This document shows positions 13,936 to 27,084 of a DNA stretch of 64,000 nt, in pieces. The notes below the pieces were generated by a model, which was given only the letters and a program-made list of their open reading frames with translations, was not told the DNA's origin and made no database searches. How positions within the stretch are numbered: the stretch's first letter is position 1; every line of letters starts with the position of its first letter. The position numbers and the translations under genes were made by a program. The stretch is from Poecilobothrus nobilitatus (lineage: Eukaryota > Arthropoda > Insecta > Diptera > Dolichopodidae), in contig OX352774.1 of assembly GCA_947095535.1 (NCBI GenBank), positions 238,477,825 to 238,541,824 of the forward strand. Reading direction: 5' to 3'.

Positions 13936-16900
13936 GTTGCTTCAATAAGTTATCTGTTCTTTTATGAATTGAATGAATTTGTTATTAGCTAAACTCAAAT
14001 TGAAATTATCTTCTAAATATCATTAAAATTTGTTCTAAACAATATACCTAACATCGAATTTCACAAGAAAATTTACAATTATTAAATCTATAATTTCAAT
14101 ATTAATATCATATGGATTAAATATGCTAGAAGATATAAGTAATACTTGAATGAAATGTGTTTTGGTCGGGATTCAATATTGCATAATTAAAAATGTAAAA
14201 CTTTTCTCTTTATTAGTTATTTATTGAAAATTCCTTTATTTACCTTGATTTAATTAATTTTCAAATGAGGAAATTTTAAATAGATATGGGCTTTAACTTA
14301 TAATCCTTTATATAGCTAAATTTCAAATATATTTCAATATACAGTATACAATTTTAAAATGATATTTAATTAATTTGTTGTTAAGTCATTATAAATCCGT
14401 ATACAAGCTTTTTATTATTATCCTGTTATTAAACAATTTCTTATACAGACAAATAATGATTTAATTCTCATTTATTCATTTTTTTTTTTTTTGTAAAATT
14501 CAAATTCAATTGAATGTATGATTTTGCAAAATTTAATATAATTTGATGATAATCTTATGTTTATTATTAAAACCTTTATTGAAGTTGAAAAATTAACATA
14601 ATTGAAATTTTACATTGATTTGATAAATATCAATTGGGTAAATTACATTTGAATACTTATTAATCCTTTTTATATTTAAAATAGGTCATGTTCTTAGAAT
14701 TCGGACAAGATCAATAAAATAAAATTATAACATAAAAATGTATTAGGATAGTTAGTACTTAATTAATAAAAATATATAAAAACAGATGTAAAAAAATTTT
14801 AAAAATAAATGAATTGATTATATCCATAGGTATTGCAAAAATTAAAAATAAGTTATATTTATTTTACTCCTTACTTAATTCTTTAGTTTTCTGTTTTGTT
14901 TTTTTTTTTTTTTAAATAAAAAATGATTTAACGGTGTCCAAAAAATATCATATTGACTTTAAGTATTTTAAATCACCTACATTAACCTGTCACAATCACT
15001 AATACTTTTTAAAAATCCTTTTTTTTTTCTCTTTTTATTTTTTGTGACACAATAAGCCTATAAATACATTTTAGAATGCTACAACAATACAAATTAAAAC
15101 ATTAAAACAAACAAACAACCAAACAAACAAATTCTTAAAAAAAAAAAACGTTTATAAAAATAAATCAAAACAAAAAAAAAAACCAAAATTATTATCCTTT
15201 CAAGTATTATCCTATTTTAGACACCTGTGGTCAACAGAATAACCTTTAAAATTGTAAAATACACCAGTTAATTCCTTGACGTTAACAATATTTATAAAGC
15301 GGAAATAAAATATTATTAAATACATAAACAAAAAATTTAATATTTAATAAAACAAAATTAGAAGAAAAAAAAATATTTCATATTTGAATGATTGAAGGAT
15401 TAAGGATTTAATTTCTTTTCTTGTTAAAATATGATTTAAAAATCTAAAATTCTTTGAATTATTAATTGTTTTAAATTTTTTATTATTGCCACATTATATA
15501 CAATATCTTATATAATTGTTATTATTTTATTTTTTTTATATAATTGACAATAGAAAAACAATTGGTTATTGCAGTACTAAAGTCCTTTAACCTAATCGTA
15601 GTAATACAGAAAATCAAAAAAAAAAATTTTTTTTTCTTAACATTTTTGAACTAAACTGATCAAAAGCGCATTCAGTACTAAATAAAATTTTTTTATTAAA
15701 TCGGATAAATTCGTTATTGCCGTTTCAAATAATACCGTTACTTCTCCATTTCTCTCAATTTTCAATTCGTTCTTTTTCATTTCATATTTATTAATATTGA
15801 GGTGAATTTCTTTTATTTTACAATAAACATTAAATGCATAGTATTGTGTTACATTTAAATGTATCTACACATTGTTTCTAAGTATAACAGTTTGTAATGC
15901 CAATGTATTTGTGATATTATTTTAGAATTTAATGTAGGTACTCCTTCTATACTGAGAGAAAAAAAAAAATAACTGCAATTGTGGAAAAGAGATTCGTATT
16001 TTTTTTCTTTTTTTTTTTGTGGTGAAAATAATTTTAATTATTTTAAAGACTAACAAAAGTACTCTCAACTCAAAAATATAAAGAGTAAAGACTATAATTA
16101 AAAAAATTCTTGATTACCTATAATATTATGTATTATTCATAAAATAAAATTTTTAATTATGGTTATTATTTAATTGATATATCGTTTAGGATTTCCTGAA
16201 AAATATTTATGATTTATCTATGTGACAACTGCATAATTTTTTTTAAGGATTTAAATATTATCATTTAAAATTTGTATTTTTTTATTTTTTTTTTTAAAAA
16301 AAAGTTTCGTAGTTGGGCTCAAAGCATTTTATATTAAAAATGTTATTTTAAGAATCAAAAGGTTCTTCTCACCAATTTATATAAATTATATTATATATCT
16401 TATGATTTGATTACAAAAAACATGTAACTCAAAAATGCAATTTTATAGTAGGCAAATTTTAAAAATAATTTAAGCATATTAAAAATTTTAATAACCCTTC
16501 TGTCAACACATGTATTTACAACTTAGAGCCAACACATAGGTAAAAATGTAACTTTATGCAGTTTGTATAAGAAAAGTTGTGTTTTAATATAATTTTTATC
16601 GACTTAGTCGTCTATATTTTACGACCCTGTTTTTGTGCCCTTTTGTAGTTATAATATTTCATCCGTAATAAATTATATAATTGAATGGCTTTAGTTATTG
16701 TTTCAATTTTTCAGCGGTATCAGTTTTGTGGTAAATACTTGATAACAAAATAACTGCTTATCTTTCGATATATTGTTGTAGAGATCAAAAATAGTTGATT
16801 CTGATTGTCCAAATTTACGCTGAATTAGAAGATATTAGCTTATTTTTTGAATAATAATAAAAATCACGTAGATTCATATAAGTTGGCATACACGAAAAAA

Positions 16901-18889
16901 ATTAATTAAAAATTTTTATCTTCTTTCAAGGTCTTGATTGGTTACTTAAACAAATAATATCAGATTTTTAAAAACGTTGATAAAAGTTACTGTAAAATAT
17001 TTTTTGAACTGCTAAAAGCATAAAAAATGAAGAAATATAGATTTAATATTTTGGCTTAAATTTTGGAAAAAATGTATATCTACTACATATTTTTTATTTT
17101 TGTCACTTAAATTTTGTTTAATATAGTGTTTTTTTTTTTTAAATTATAGTGTAGGTAATTGTGTTCTTTTCAATGTTTTTATCAAAATTTTCAAAAATTA
17201 ATAATAACACATTAATACCTCCATCACTAATCGGGACCCTCACTAAAATTCATATTTGTTTTATTTACAGTTATACGGAACAGGGTAATTCTGTCCTTTA
17301 AATAAGTAAATAACTGTAATAAATAAAAAAAGAAATAAATTTAAGTTGTAACTGAGAAATAATATTTGTTTTTTTTTTTTGATTGTAAAGCTGAAAAAAA
17401 ATTAACCGGCTGTGGTGAAATGAATCTAAAAAATATCGACCAAAAATTGAAAATTAAAAAAAAAGCCGTCAAAATTTTTTGAGCAATAATTTTTAATTTG
17501 TTTTTTAGGCTATTTTATATTTTAAATTTTGCATGTTTTTCATTATAAAAATAAGTCCAAAATATTCAAAATGAAAAATAACTCAAATTTATTTTAGGGC
17601 AATTTTTCGTTTCTTTAAAAATATAATTTTCATCTAAATAAACAATATATTATTCAATAAGTATGTATGTAATTGGTTCATCAATTGGCAGATTTTGTAT
17701 TTTATTTTTGACTGATGGGTGAACATTTCTGGGCATATTTTGTGCCCACAGCCATATTAATCATCTCTTTACTAAGCTGTCGCTATTTTATCATTATAAT
17801 ATTTCATTTCTTTTAAAAATTTCTAAAAATTTCAGAACAGCTTTTATTAAATTTATTTATCTTGAATAAAAAACTGTTTATTAATTTTAACTTAATATTT
17901 AAAATTAATTTTACCTGTAATTTATCGGTTATACAAAAATGAATTACTCAATTGACCATAAATTACATTCTTTAATTTTGTATGTAATCATTGTACAATC
18001 ATAAAGCATTTAATTTATTTCGATTGCACACAACGTTTTACAGATAATAAGTATACATTTAAAAATTAATTACCTTTCAATCATATAAGCTTTGGCATAT
18101 TTTTAGAATTTTTATCTAATCAGGTGAATAATCCTTCCTTATAATATTATCAAAATTTAAATTAAACAATTTTGATTTCATCTGTGAATTAATTTTCTTA
18201 ATAAGATCATAAGGATATTATAGTTTTGTAATTGTAAAATTGTATTTCCTTTGCTTAACTTTCAATTTACGTTAATACATACATGTATAGTATAGTTAAA
18301 ATCTTAAATATGTAGGTACATAGTTAAGTATTACCATTATTTATACAACATTATATAAGAGTAGATATAAATATAATCATCGATTAAAAATTAATCAATT
18401 GTGAAAATTTATTTTCAAGGATACATTAACAATTTTGTATATCCTGTTGCATCTGTTATTTTATATTGAATTTATATTCTATGTTAGTTTTTTTTTTTTT
18501 TTAAGTTAAGTTTGGGTTCCTTTTACACGAAACGAGTAGTTGAGAGTACTTGATAAATAGAACGTTCATTTTTTATTGAAGAAGTGATCTATACTTTCTA
18601 TACTTTCTTAAAAACTCGTATAGTTGGAAGTAGAAAAGAGTAAATTTGCTTTTATCTGAAATAGATACTTATACAAAAATAAAATAGGTATAGGTACATT
18701 AATTAGATTATAAAATTTTTAAAAATGCATAATTTGAGAAAAATAAGGTAGAATGGAGAACGCTGATACTTAAAAGAGCCTTTTTTCAAAAATATAATAA
18801 GAACAGTTTTATATTTGGCTACTTTTGCACAAAAAATTTATAATTTTTTTGAGAACTATATATGTAAGAAAATTTTGTGAAAAATCAAA
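13936..18889. other. AT-rich non-coding stretch
   Basis: No ORF over 60 codons and no clear repeat. Mild GC increases at 16590-16830 and 17690-17780 (GGGCATATTTTGTGCCCACA at 17732, a short inverted repeat GGGCA/TGCCC) have no recognisable coding content. Confidence 0.55.
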
Positions 18890-19460
18890 GGACACTTTTT
18901 TCAATTTTAAGTTTACCTTATAACCTATAATTAAGTTACCCTATAATTAAGAAAAGCTGTTAACACATTTAAAAATATATTATTGATAACTTTTTTTTTT
19001 TTCTTTATTGAATGTTTTTTTCTTAATACATTTACGATCTTAGTCGCAGCTATCTGAACTTTAAATTTTATTTCTGTCTTACGATAAATTTGCATAGGTG
19101 TCCAAGTTACACCTGTCTAAAAATATTAAATTTTTATATTTTCACCATTAATATTTAGCTCTTAAACAGCGGAAAGTACAAAAATAAGTTTTTCGGAGGT
19201 AAATTATGCTTTAGGACTTCTTTTTTTCAAAATTTCAAGGTTGCTAGTGAAACCGTTCTAGGGAAACGAAAGAGAAAAACATTAACAGCACTATAGGTTT
19301 ACATAACTGTAAATTATGGATTCACATTTATTAATTGAAAATACCTTAACCTGTAATTGTATTCGTCTTGACGGAACAGTCGACAAACGGACGGTCGGAT
19401 TGAGTGAAATAAGAAAATTCCACAAAAATTTTTAGGAAAATGTACTAAAAGGGGTATAAT
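18890..19460 (-). mobile_element. Strongly decayed Helentron/DINE-like copy
   Basis: On the minus strand it carries the family's TTTCACTC-like plus GTCC-derived block as a degraded form (CCGACCGTCCGTTTGTCGAC near 19380-19400) and, farther on, the ACACCTGTAACTT-like block near 19095 (plus strand AGGTGTCCAAGTTACACCTG). The order and spacing of these landmarks match the copy at 39096-39750. Substitutions and indels are numerous, and the ends are not defined. Confidence 0.45.
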
Positions 19461-20014
19461 ATAATGAATGTTGAATGTGAATATAAATTTCCATTTTTTA
19501 TTTTCACACATTATTTATATCTATTTTTTGTTTTTGTTTTTTATTTAATTATTTATTTTGTTTTTTTATTTTTTTAAATTCTCCTTTTTTTCTATTTTAT
19601 TGTAACTTTTAAATTTAATAAAATGATTCTGTTGAACTTTAAAGGGAATTTTTTTTTTTGATGAAATTTCAATTTCTGTAAAAAGAATTTAACTTTTACG
19701 CTTAAAAGAGCAAGAATTTTAACCCTTTTCAATTCTTGAAACTGGAATTTCTTTACTGAAATGGGGTATCCATATTTTTTTTTTGTTTTTGTATTTGTGA
19801 GATATTTCTTTTACGATTCAATGTCAAAGTTCAGTTTTTATAAATAAAAAAAAAAAAAATTATGTAAAAATCTATTCTATAATAAAATTCTATTATTTTT
19901 TAACTTTTAAAATTTAATGTTAATCTTAAAATAATTGTTTTGCGTCGACTGATTTTAAAAAGGAAGACAAATAATAAAAATATTTTAAAACGTTTTTTAA
20001 TTCTTTACTTTCAT

Positions 20015-20240
20015 TGTTTGATTGTTTGTATGAGATCCGACAAAGGAAAGGGAAATGGGTATGGCACATCTTGAGAAAGTCAAACAATCTTTCCAGTGGA
20101 ATTCCCAGAGCACGCGACGTGTTAAAGGGGGAAAAAAAAACGTGCAGAACAATCATATTAGCTGAGATAAGATCAATAAATAAGACATAATCAAAGCGTA
20201 AAGTGAAATATGATCTTTCCGCCACATGTACGATTACCTA
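20015..20240 (+). pseudogene. Non-LTR retrotransposon relic, RTE-like ORF C-terminus
   Basis: The plus strand near 20040 reads RQRKGKWVWHILRKSNN, matching the widespread (RR)RKWRWIGH(T/I)LRK motif downstream of the reverse transcriptase core in RTE-like elements. A lysine-rich stretch and a possible SFRHMYD tail follow, with in-frame stops. The minus-strand ORF at 19926-20225 is its antisense. The clade assignment is inference. Confidence 0.45.
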
Positions 20241-20528
20241 CTTATTATAAACTATAAACAGACTGAATTTAAAATAAACATTGGATGAGCGCAAAATGGA
20301 AAAAAATGTCGTTAGCTTCCTATATTAAATCATTCGTACTTTCTAATTAAATAGATTTGGATCAGAAATCCTATTCAAGAAATCTGAATTTAATGTTTTG
20401 GCTTTTCGAAAACGACAAGGAGCGGGGAGAAATTAATTGAGATTTGATCGTTTTAAAATAATAAATTAAATTGCTTGTTTATAAAGACGGAAAGTTTTAC
20501 ATTGCATACATTTTTAGTTCATTATTAT

Positions 20529-20870
20529 GATGGGTATGAATTAATTTCCGCGGACATAAGTTCCATTATATTTATAGCCTCCCAAATGGAATTTAGTTCC
20601 ATAGAACTGAAGAGAATTTCTAAATGAATTTAAGTTCAATTCAAATACAAGGCAAAAGTTTCATAGACATTGTGTTTAAAGTGAAATGGCGATGGTATGA
20701 TTTAACTTCCAAGGATATAAGTTTAGTAAAACTTATGGCTGCTTAAATAAACTTTAGTCATGAAATTTATGCTTATTTTTTAAATGGCAATAAGTTTAAT
20801 AGCAGTTCTGTTTGCTTTTTATTGGAATTTAGGTCTTAAATAAAATATAGCCATAAGTTTCACTTTCACT
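20529..20870 (+). repeat. Diverged ~162-bp tandem duplication
   Basis: GATGGGTATGAATTAATTTC at 20529 recurs as GATGGTATGATTTAACTTCC at 20691, each followed by 'GGACATAAGTT' / 'GGATATAAGTTT' and then a TATAGCC/TATGGCTGC module. Throughout, AAGTTYCAT and TTAAGTTC modules are repeated, suggesting an older shorter-period array. Confidence 0.5.
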
Positions 20871-21775
20871 TTACGATTTGAAATTCGAAATGTAGTTGTG
20901 AATAAAAAACTAAATCTGTATATTTTGTTTCAGAAGTTTTTAAAAAAGTTAAAAAAAAATAATTTATAATTATTAAGAGAAAAAAAAAGAGGAGTTTTAA
21001 AGTTGAATAGAAAATCAAGATTATGATGATTTTGAATTCAACTCATATGTATGAAAATATGTATGTCTAAATTTTATTTGTTACCCAATAATCCAGTCAT
21101 TTATATTCTAATATTAGAGAAGTTAATCTTAATAACATCAAAATTGAGAAGTTTCTAATTCCGAGTTTCTTTAGAAAAGTTTTGTTTTAGTAATTTCCTA
21201 TTTATATAATATGTAATATTATATAGATATATTATATATGAATTAATTTAGGTTATCTTGTTTTCATAGTAATTTAAATAAATTTTCGATTAAAATAATT
21301 AAAAAAATAAACAAGACTTAATAATAGATACATATTATTATAACGAAAAATCAAAAATTAAAAAGATACTCAAGCAAGATACAATTTTATATAGATATTT
21401 AATACACAAGTCATTATGACTTGTATAATATCTATTTTGTTAAATAATAACTTTGTTCATATCATACGAAAAAAAAACTTATTTGTATACAATTTTAGAT
21501 AATTGTAAACCTGAGGATAAAATAAATATTGAAATGTTTTTTTTTTATATCTATATCTATATCTATATTTATATTTTTTTATATCAGGTTGGGTACGAAT
21601 GTTCTTTTCTCAAAATTTCGTTTTACCAAAAAATCTCGTCTATAAAAATCTTTTGTTTTTCTTAAAATCTCGTTCTTTTTTTACTATTTTTTTATTTTTA
21701 TTTTTAGCACATTTTTAAAAAAGAAGATGTGGATATCAGAGGTCGGATATTTAAACTCTTAAAGTTTTTTTTTCC

Positions 21776-21930
21776 TTACTCCTCTTGGGAGCATAAGACT
21801 TCCACTGGACACCTTCATCTCACGCGATTTCACTTTGATATATTAATGTCATCCCAGAAGATGCTACATTTAGCCATTTCTTGATGGAATGTTCTGCTCC
21901 ATGTGATGTTAGGATGGCCACGTCTTAAAC
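21776..21930 (-). pseudogene. Non-LTR retrotransposon relic: RTE-like C-terminal end
   Basis: The minus strand reads RRGHPNITWSRTFHQEM, then IFWDDINISK, stop, NRVR, stop, and ends VEVLCSQEE before TAA at 21778-21776 and an A-rich 3' end (poly-T on the plus strand at 21766-21773). This is the classic end of RTE-like ORFs: (R)RGRP..TWRRT....M.....W......A.NR..W..LV..LCS. It has two internal stops in 50 codons. It is probably a 5'-truncated insertion of the same family as 22967-23448. Confidence 0.7.
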
Positions 21931-21989
21931 TCTAAAATACCTCCTAATTTTTTTTTCATACATATTGCTATGTATTTCAAGATGAATGA

Positions 21990-22340
21990 ACATTTGAAGT
22001 AGTGTGGACTGCCGCTTGCAAATTCCCGCTAAACAAACTATTGAAACCCTGATCTTGTAACCAACTCTAAACTATCTCTTCCAATTATATTTTTTCGTAC
22101 TTATTTCAACATCAAAATCTTTAAGAAAGTGGTGACTGTCGCCTCTAAACTCTCGCTAGATAAATTATTGAAATCCTAACTTTAAATCCAATACTAAAAT
22201 CCCTTCAAATTTCAAATCTGACATATACATAATATTATAAAATATATAAATATTCTGGAAAAAGCGTAAAATCATGATTTTGAATTCAACTCTAAAATTC
22301 CTTCTATTATCATTCATTACATTTTTTTTAGTTATTCTGT
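21990..22340. repeat. Tandem units of dispersed repeat Y (~120 bp period)
   Basis: GTGGACTGCCGCTTGCAAAT at 22003 and GTGACTGTCGCCTCTAAACT at 22133 begin two diverged units, each continuing CCCGCTAAACAAACTATTGA / CTCGCTAGATAAATTATTGA, AAACCCTGATCTTGTAACC / AAATCCTAACTTTAAATCC and an 'ACTCTAAA..CYCTTC' end. A third partial unit at 22255-22320 begins CTGGAAAAAGCGTAAAATCA. The reverse complement of this unit occurs at 27181-27300. Confidence 0.55.
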
Positions 22341-22861
22341 ATTTTCTGAAAAAAAAAGAAAAAATAATTTACCGAGATTTTAAATTTGATTTTGATAAAA
22401 CGAGTTTTTGAGAATCGAGCATTTGTAGCGTTCCCATCTATATCTTTATCTTAAATTTATTTGAATATATTTTTTTTTGTTTTTTTTTTTGGTTTTACTT
22501 ATAAATTAAATTGAGATAAATAAAAAAATTTGTTTAAATCTATTTTTTATTTTTTTTTGTATCAAAATATTGCCTACAAATCAATTTTATTTTTTCTTTA
22601 TGATTTTCAAAAAACAAAATTCATTTTTCTTTTATCTAATCAGCTTAATTTATTAAATTTAAATGAAGTAGAAATTTTTTTATTATATTTATTTATAATG
22701 AAAGAACAAAAAAAAAAACAAAACAATGAAAGGATTCAATAAATTTTTATATAAAGTTTAATAAGCTATACAATATACATACATACATATATTATAATAA
22801 TATTACAATATTTACATTATAAATATTTTATAAGGCTTTGTAAAATATTTGTAATTGGCCT

Positions 22862-22960
22862 ATGACAGTTAGCATAAAACCATTTGGCAAAAAATCATTT
22901 GATATAAAACCACTTAATAAAAACAACTTTTAAGAAAAAGCTATTTCACAAAAACGATTT
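22862..22960. repeat. Array of degenerate ~15-bp repeats
   Basis: Repeated AAAACCATTTGGCAAAA-like units (AAAACCATTTGGCAAA, AAATCATTTGATATA, AAAACCACTTAATAAA, AAAGCTATTTCACAAA, AAACGATTTTTGATTT). Similar short units in the opposite sense (TTTCGTTTTACCAAAAAATC, ATCTCGTCTATAAAAATC) are at 21612-21680. Together they may be the arms of a foldback-like element around repeat Y at 21990-22340, now also containing the RTE-like insertion at 21776. Confidence 0.4.
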
Positions 22961-22966
22961 TTGATT

Positions 22967-23448
22967 TTTTTTTCCTGCTACTCTATTTTGGAACATAGTA
23001 CCTACATCTATTCAAGTCAAGTCAACATTCTTCTCTATTTATTATTGTTTCTATTATTTCAAATCTGCTTTAATTGTTTCAGCACTATTCTTTTACATGT
23101 CGTTGTAGGTTATCCTTTTCGGCTGAATCCAGATTGAAGATTCCAACTTAGCTCCATCCTATAGTGATGCACTATTCACTTTTTTTTAATGTATAGCCGA
23201 TCCATTTCAATTTCCTTCGGGTGATCTGTTTCACTATAAGTTCTTCATTTCTTAACAACCACAAATCTGTATTTCTTATATTTTGTTTGCCCGAATATTC
23301 GGCATATTATTCTTAGATTTTTGGTTATAAAAACTTGTAATTTATTTTTTATGGAGTTAGTAAGCAACCATGATTCGCTGTTATAATATGTTTGTGTGGA
23401 TTTTACACATGAATTGAATATTGATATTTTAGTTCTTTTTGATATCAT
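22967..23448 (-). pseudogene. Non-LTR retrotransposon relic: end of reverse transcriptase and C-terminal domain
   Basis: On the minus strand the first frame (23448-23245) reads SKRTKISIFNSCVKS, SESWLLTNSIKNKLQVFI and LRIICRIFGQ, matching the K(T)KI.IFNS.VKSVLLYG(S)ETW....I...LQ.FIN.CLR.I.RI segment of RTE-like reverse transcriptases. After a frameshift it continues with DLWLLRNEELIVKQITRRKL and KWIGYTLKKS, then broken pieces ending VLCSKIE plus stop near 22981 and an A-rich tail at 22967. Several stops and frameshifts show an old, dead copy. Confidence 0.75.
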
Positions 23449-23865
23449 GTGAACTCTTTACAAAAAATATACTTTGCAAAAATTCTTTTGCAACCAATTA
23501 ACCAATTTAGTTAATCATGATGAGTAATTATTTTTAAAACCCTTATTTTGTAACCTAACTATTAAATCCATTCTAATCAATTATTTTGCATACATATTTT
23601 GCAAAACAGCACTTAAAAAACAAAATTTTAGTAATTATAACTGTGACTGTCTAATTATCGTTATTTAGAGTATTTGATCGCCAAAGAATTGATTGAAAAT
23701 CATATTTTGTAAACTCTATATTAATTCGAATAAATCTAAAAAAAAAAATAAATATATTCGAAATTAGATCATATTATTAAATTATATTCCATTAACCTCT
23801 TTGTTATTAGTCTTTGTTTTTATGAGAAATATCCCATTAGTATAAGTTGATTTTGTATGTTAAAT

Positions 23866-24075
23866 ATCTTTTCCAGAAAAGATTTTAGATCAACTGACAT
23901 GCTCACCCTTTTGAAATAATCTATTTACTTTAGATAATTTCTAATATTTACAAATAAAAGTCAAGTCTCTTTTTCAGAAATAGTTTGAGGTTAACTTACA
24001 TGCTCTCCCCTTTGTAATAATTTATTTACATTACTTCTTTTCTGAAATAATTTATTTTAATTTTTAGTATTTTTA
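23866..24075 (+). repeat. Diverged ~101-bp direct duplication
   Basis: TTTTCCAGAAAAGATTTTAG, then ATCAACTGACATGCTCACCC, TTTTGAAATAATCTATTTAC at 23871-23935 recurs as TTTTCAGAAATAGTTTGAGG, TTAACTTACATGCTCTCCCC, TTTGTAATAATTTATTTACA at 23971-24035. A related phrase (TTAACTGACATGCTTGTATT) lies at 4899-4918, so the unit is dispersed. Confidence 0.5.
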
Positions 24076-24344
24076 CCTTCATTATCTATTTTAAATTTGC
24101 TTTTGTTTTTTCTTAAATAACAACATAGACTGCATATATTTATCATATTTTTCGAAGTTTTCTATCTTTCGTGTCAACCAAAATTTATATCACTCATTGA
24201 TTTTTGCTCAATATAATATCCACATACATAACATTAACATTTTTTATGCCCCATAGAAAAAGTACTCGGTGTTATTAGTATTCGGTTTTACTACTTATTA
24301 ATATTAACGCCATACACTATTTAATTAGGACATCTATGTCTTAC

Positions 24345-25125
24345 AATGATATTTTTAGCACAATTCCAAAAAAATTTTGAAAAAATGTGCTTATAAGTTT
24401 CACTCTGTCCGTCCGTCGGTCTCTTTACAAAACTTCTACACCGTTACAGGTAGAGAAAAAAAATAACCATGTGTAGGTCTCATAAAAAAATGTATTTTGT
24501 TTAACAAGTTTTTCATGTAGCCCCATCCATTACGAAGCCCCATTGCTCAAACTTTGGAAAAACCTTATTTTTAAATGCGTATATCTCATATTCTGCTTTT
24601 GAGTATATCTCATCTCATCTCAAATGCGTATATCTCATCTCATGTTCAACATTTTTTCAATCTGGAAACGTCATTCGACAGGTATTTTTTTTACCTTTGT
24701 AAATTATTATCAAAATTATCCAATTTTTTTTATAAATATTTACTATTTAAATTTACCGTTATGTGAAAACCACATTTTCCATGAAATTTATTTTTTCACA
24801 ACTCCGGTACACCTTTAGATATGAGCCTGCTTTTGAGACAAGAAAGAACTTTTAGCATTAGTATAAGTTTCCTTAGAACATTTTTTTGTAGCATCCCCTT
24901 GTTTAAGAGCTATTAGGGCTCAAAAGTTAAAATTTGCGGCTTTTAGACACCTGTAACTTAAGCACCTGCAAAATTTTTTCTTCGGCAAGACATAAGAATT
25001 AAAACTCCAGTAATATATTTTTATGTGTGTTAAAGGTAATTCTTAGTTATATAGGGTTCCGGGCTGACAGCGCCTCAAAATTCCAGAAAAGTCTTAGTTT
25101 GACATTTTTTCTTATTACATAAAAT
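24345..25125 (+). mobile_element. Diverged Helentron/DINE-like family member
   Basis: A collinear, diverged relative of the element at 34051. Shared landmarks in order: a TCCGTCCGTC microsatellite near 24409, the phrase TGTAGCCCCAYCCRTTACG near 24517, TTTACCGTTATGYGAAA near 24755, a second GTAGCAYCCCC-type block near 24888, and ACACCTGTAACTT followed by a second CACCTG near 24949. The flanking terminal repeats are not recognisable. A local triplication of a TATATCTCAT-type motif at 24580-24645 is private to this copy. No coding capacity. Confidence 0.6.
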
Positions 25126-25376
25126 TCAAAAAATTTTGTGCAAATCACAATTCTAAACAGTTTGTATTGCTTTTTGGAAATGTGCGCTTTTTGTGCTACC
25201 GTTGGTTTACATTCTTCCTTGTTTGTTTATAATTTCATCTTACTGAGCTACAACTTCTTACTAAAATTCTTTATAAATTTTGAGTTTTGATTTTCTGGCA
25301 TATAATAATGATCTCGATTTAATTAAATAATGTTTTCCAAAGTAATTGCGATTAAGGTAGTTATCTTAAGTATACA

Positions 25377-25863
25377 TGTTTGGTCTGTACTTTTATATGG
25401 AGTAGAAACATGAATGTTATAGGTGACAGCTTTAAACAAATTAAGAGCATTGGAAATGTGGTGTTATCAGAGAATACTAAAAAATTCATACATAGACAAG
25501 GTTACAAACTTAGAAGTTCTCAGATGATTAAATATAAATAAAAAACGGCTGCTAATTATCAAGCCGATAAAAATTGAGTTACTTTGGCCATATAATACGA
25601 GGCCGTAAATACGAACTATTCCAATTAATTATTGAAGGAAAACTTAAAGGCAAAATGAATATTGAAAGAAAACAAATGTCGTACTTTAGAAAAAGTTAGA
25701 ACTGCACAAGTATTAGAATCACAGGAGAATTATTTCACAGTACAAGATATAAAAAAGAGTATACCAACATTATTACAAGTCTATAATAATGTACATATGT
25801 GAATAAAGTGATCGCTTAATATCTCGTAGTGAATTAGCAGCAACAGAAGAAGAAGAAAACTAA
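25377..25863 (+). pseudogene. Non-LTR retrotransposon relic, RTE-like ORF, plus strand
   Basis: The plus strand reads VTALNKLRALEMWCYQRILK, NSYIDKVTNLEVLR, stop, and after frameshifts FGHIIRGRKYELFQLIIEGK, GKMNIERKQMSYFRKS, and finally DRLISRSELAATEEEEN followed by TAA at 25859-25861. This matches, in order, the L..LR.FEMWCYRR.L.ISW...VTN..VL, LGHI.R...Y.LLQLI..GKI.G.R..GR...SW and short acidic C-terminal segments of RTE-like ORFs. At least two frameshifts and several stops are present. The family differs from the copy at 22967-23448. Confidence 0.75.
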
Positions 25864-25869
25864 TTCCGG

Positions 25870-27084
25870 TTCAAAATTTATATATTATGTTTTTTTCTTT
25901 TCTTTTCTATTATTGTTAACTAATGCTTTTTAATAGACCAGACTTCTGAGACTCATTCAGAACATTATATTTGCTTAACTTAACTGGGAAATTATTGATA
26001 TTTAAACTATAGAAAACATCTTTTATTTTAAGTTTCAAATAATAAATACTTTAAGGAAATTAAATTAAAATGTTGTGGGATGTTTTTTGTTTTAATTAAA
26101 ACTTAAGGACAATCAAACATCATTGGTGAAAATTGCATTTATCAGATCAAAAATTTACGTGACTTTATACTATACAACCAAATAAAACCTTCAATTTTAA
26201 TAGTTAATAGTTTTATTTATAAAAATGTCCTTGGACTTGACAAAAAAAGAAAAGAAAAACAAACCAAAAATCAAAAATGAAAAATAATTAAATAATACAT
26301 TTATTTCCTTCCCATATCAAAGAATAAAAAAAAAAAACTCAATTAAAAATCAACCTTGTGGAAATTTTATTTCCGGAATTTCTATATTTATTAATAAAAA
26401 TGAAAATCGTTATTTTAATAAATTATTATTTTATTGCACATTTTGTTTTTGTTTTTTTTTTTGTATTTGATTTGGTAAACTAGGTCTTCTTACACCTGTT
26501 TAACATAACAATTCTAGGTATGATTTTGATTTATTTGAAATTTGATTATTTCATTATAGTTTTATATAATGTACCTATCTACTATATATTATGTAAAAGC
26601 ATTTTTTTTTTTATTGTTGTCATTATTAATTAAACGCATATCCTTTTATGTTTTTTTTTATACATTATAATTTTTTTTTTCTTTTATTAAGGATATTCAT
26701 AATGAATATGTGCGAATAGTTTTTTATTTATATTATAATCCTCAAAAGGGTAAAAACAAAATCCATTCATATTTTTTTAACTATATTATATAGAAAAAGT
26801 AAAAAAATGAAAAAAAAATAAAAAAATAAAAAAAAAACTAATGAAAAACAAGGAAAACTGAAGAAATTTCCGTATAATTAACACTATAGAAAAGAAAAGA
26901 AAAGAAAAAAATAATAAAAATATTAACTTACAATACTCACGCGAATATATTATACTATTTTCATTACTTTATTCTAAAAAAGTATCGTGTATATACAGTT
27001 ATAGACAAATGATGAGTTACTTTTAACGTTTTTATATGTACATATTTTCTTTGACAACGTGTTATATTTTATTGTTTGACAATG
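25870..27084. other. AT-rich non-coding stretch
   Basis: Homopolymer-rich sequence with no recognisable coding or repeat structure other than A/T runs (a run of AAAAG units at 26890-26912). Confidence 0.55.
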
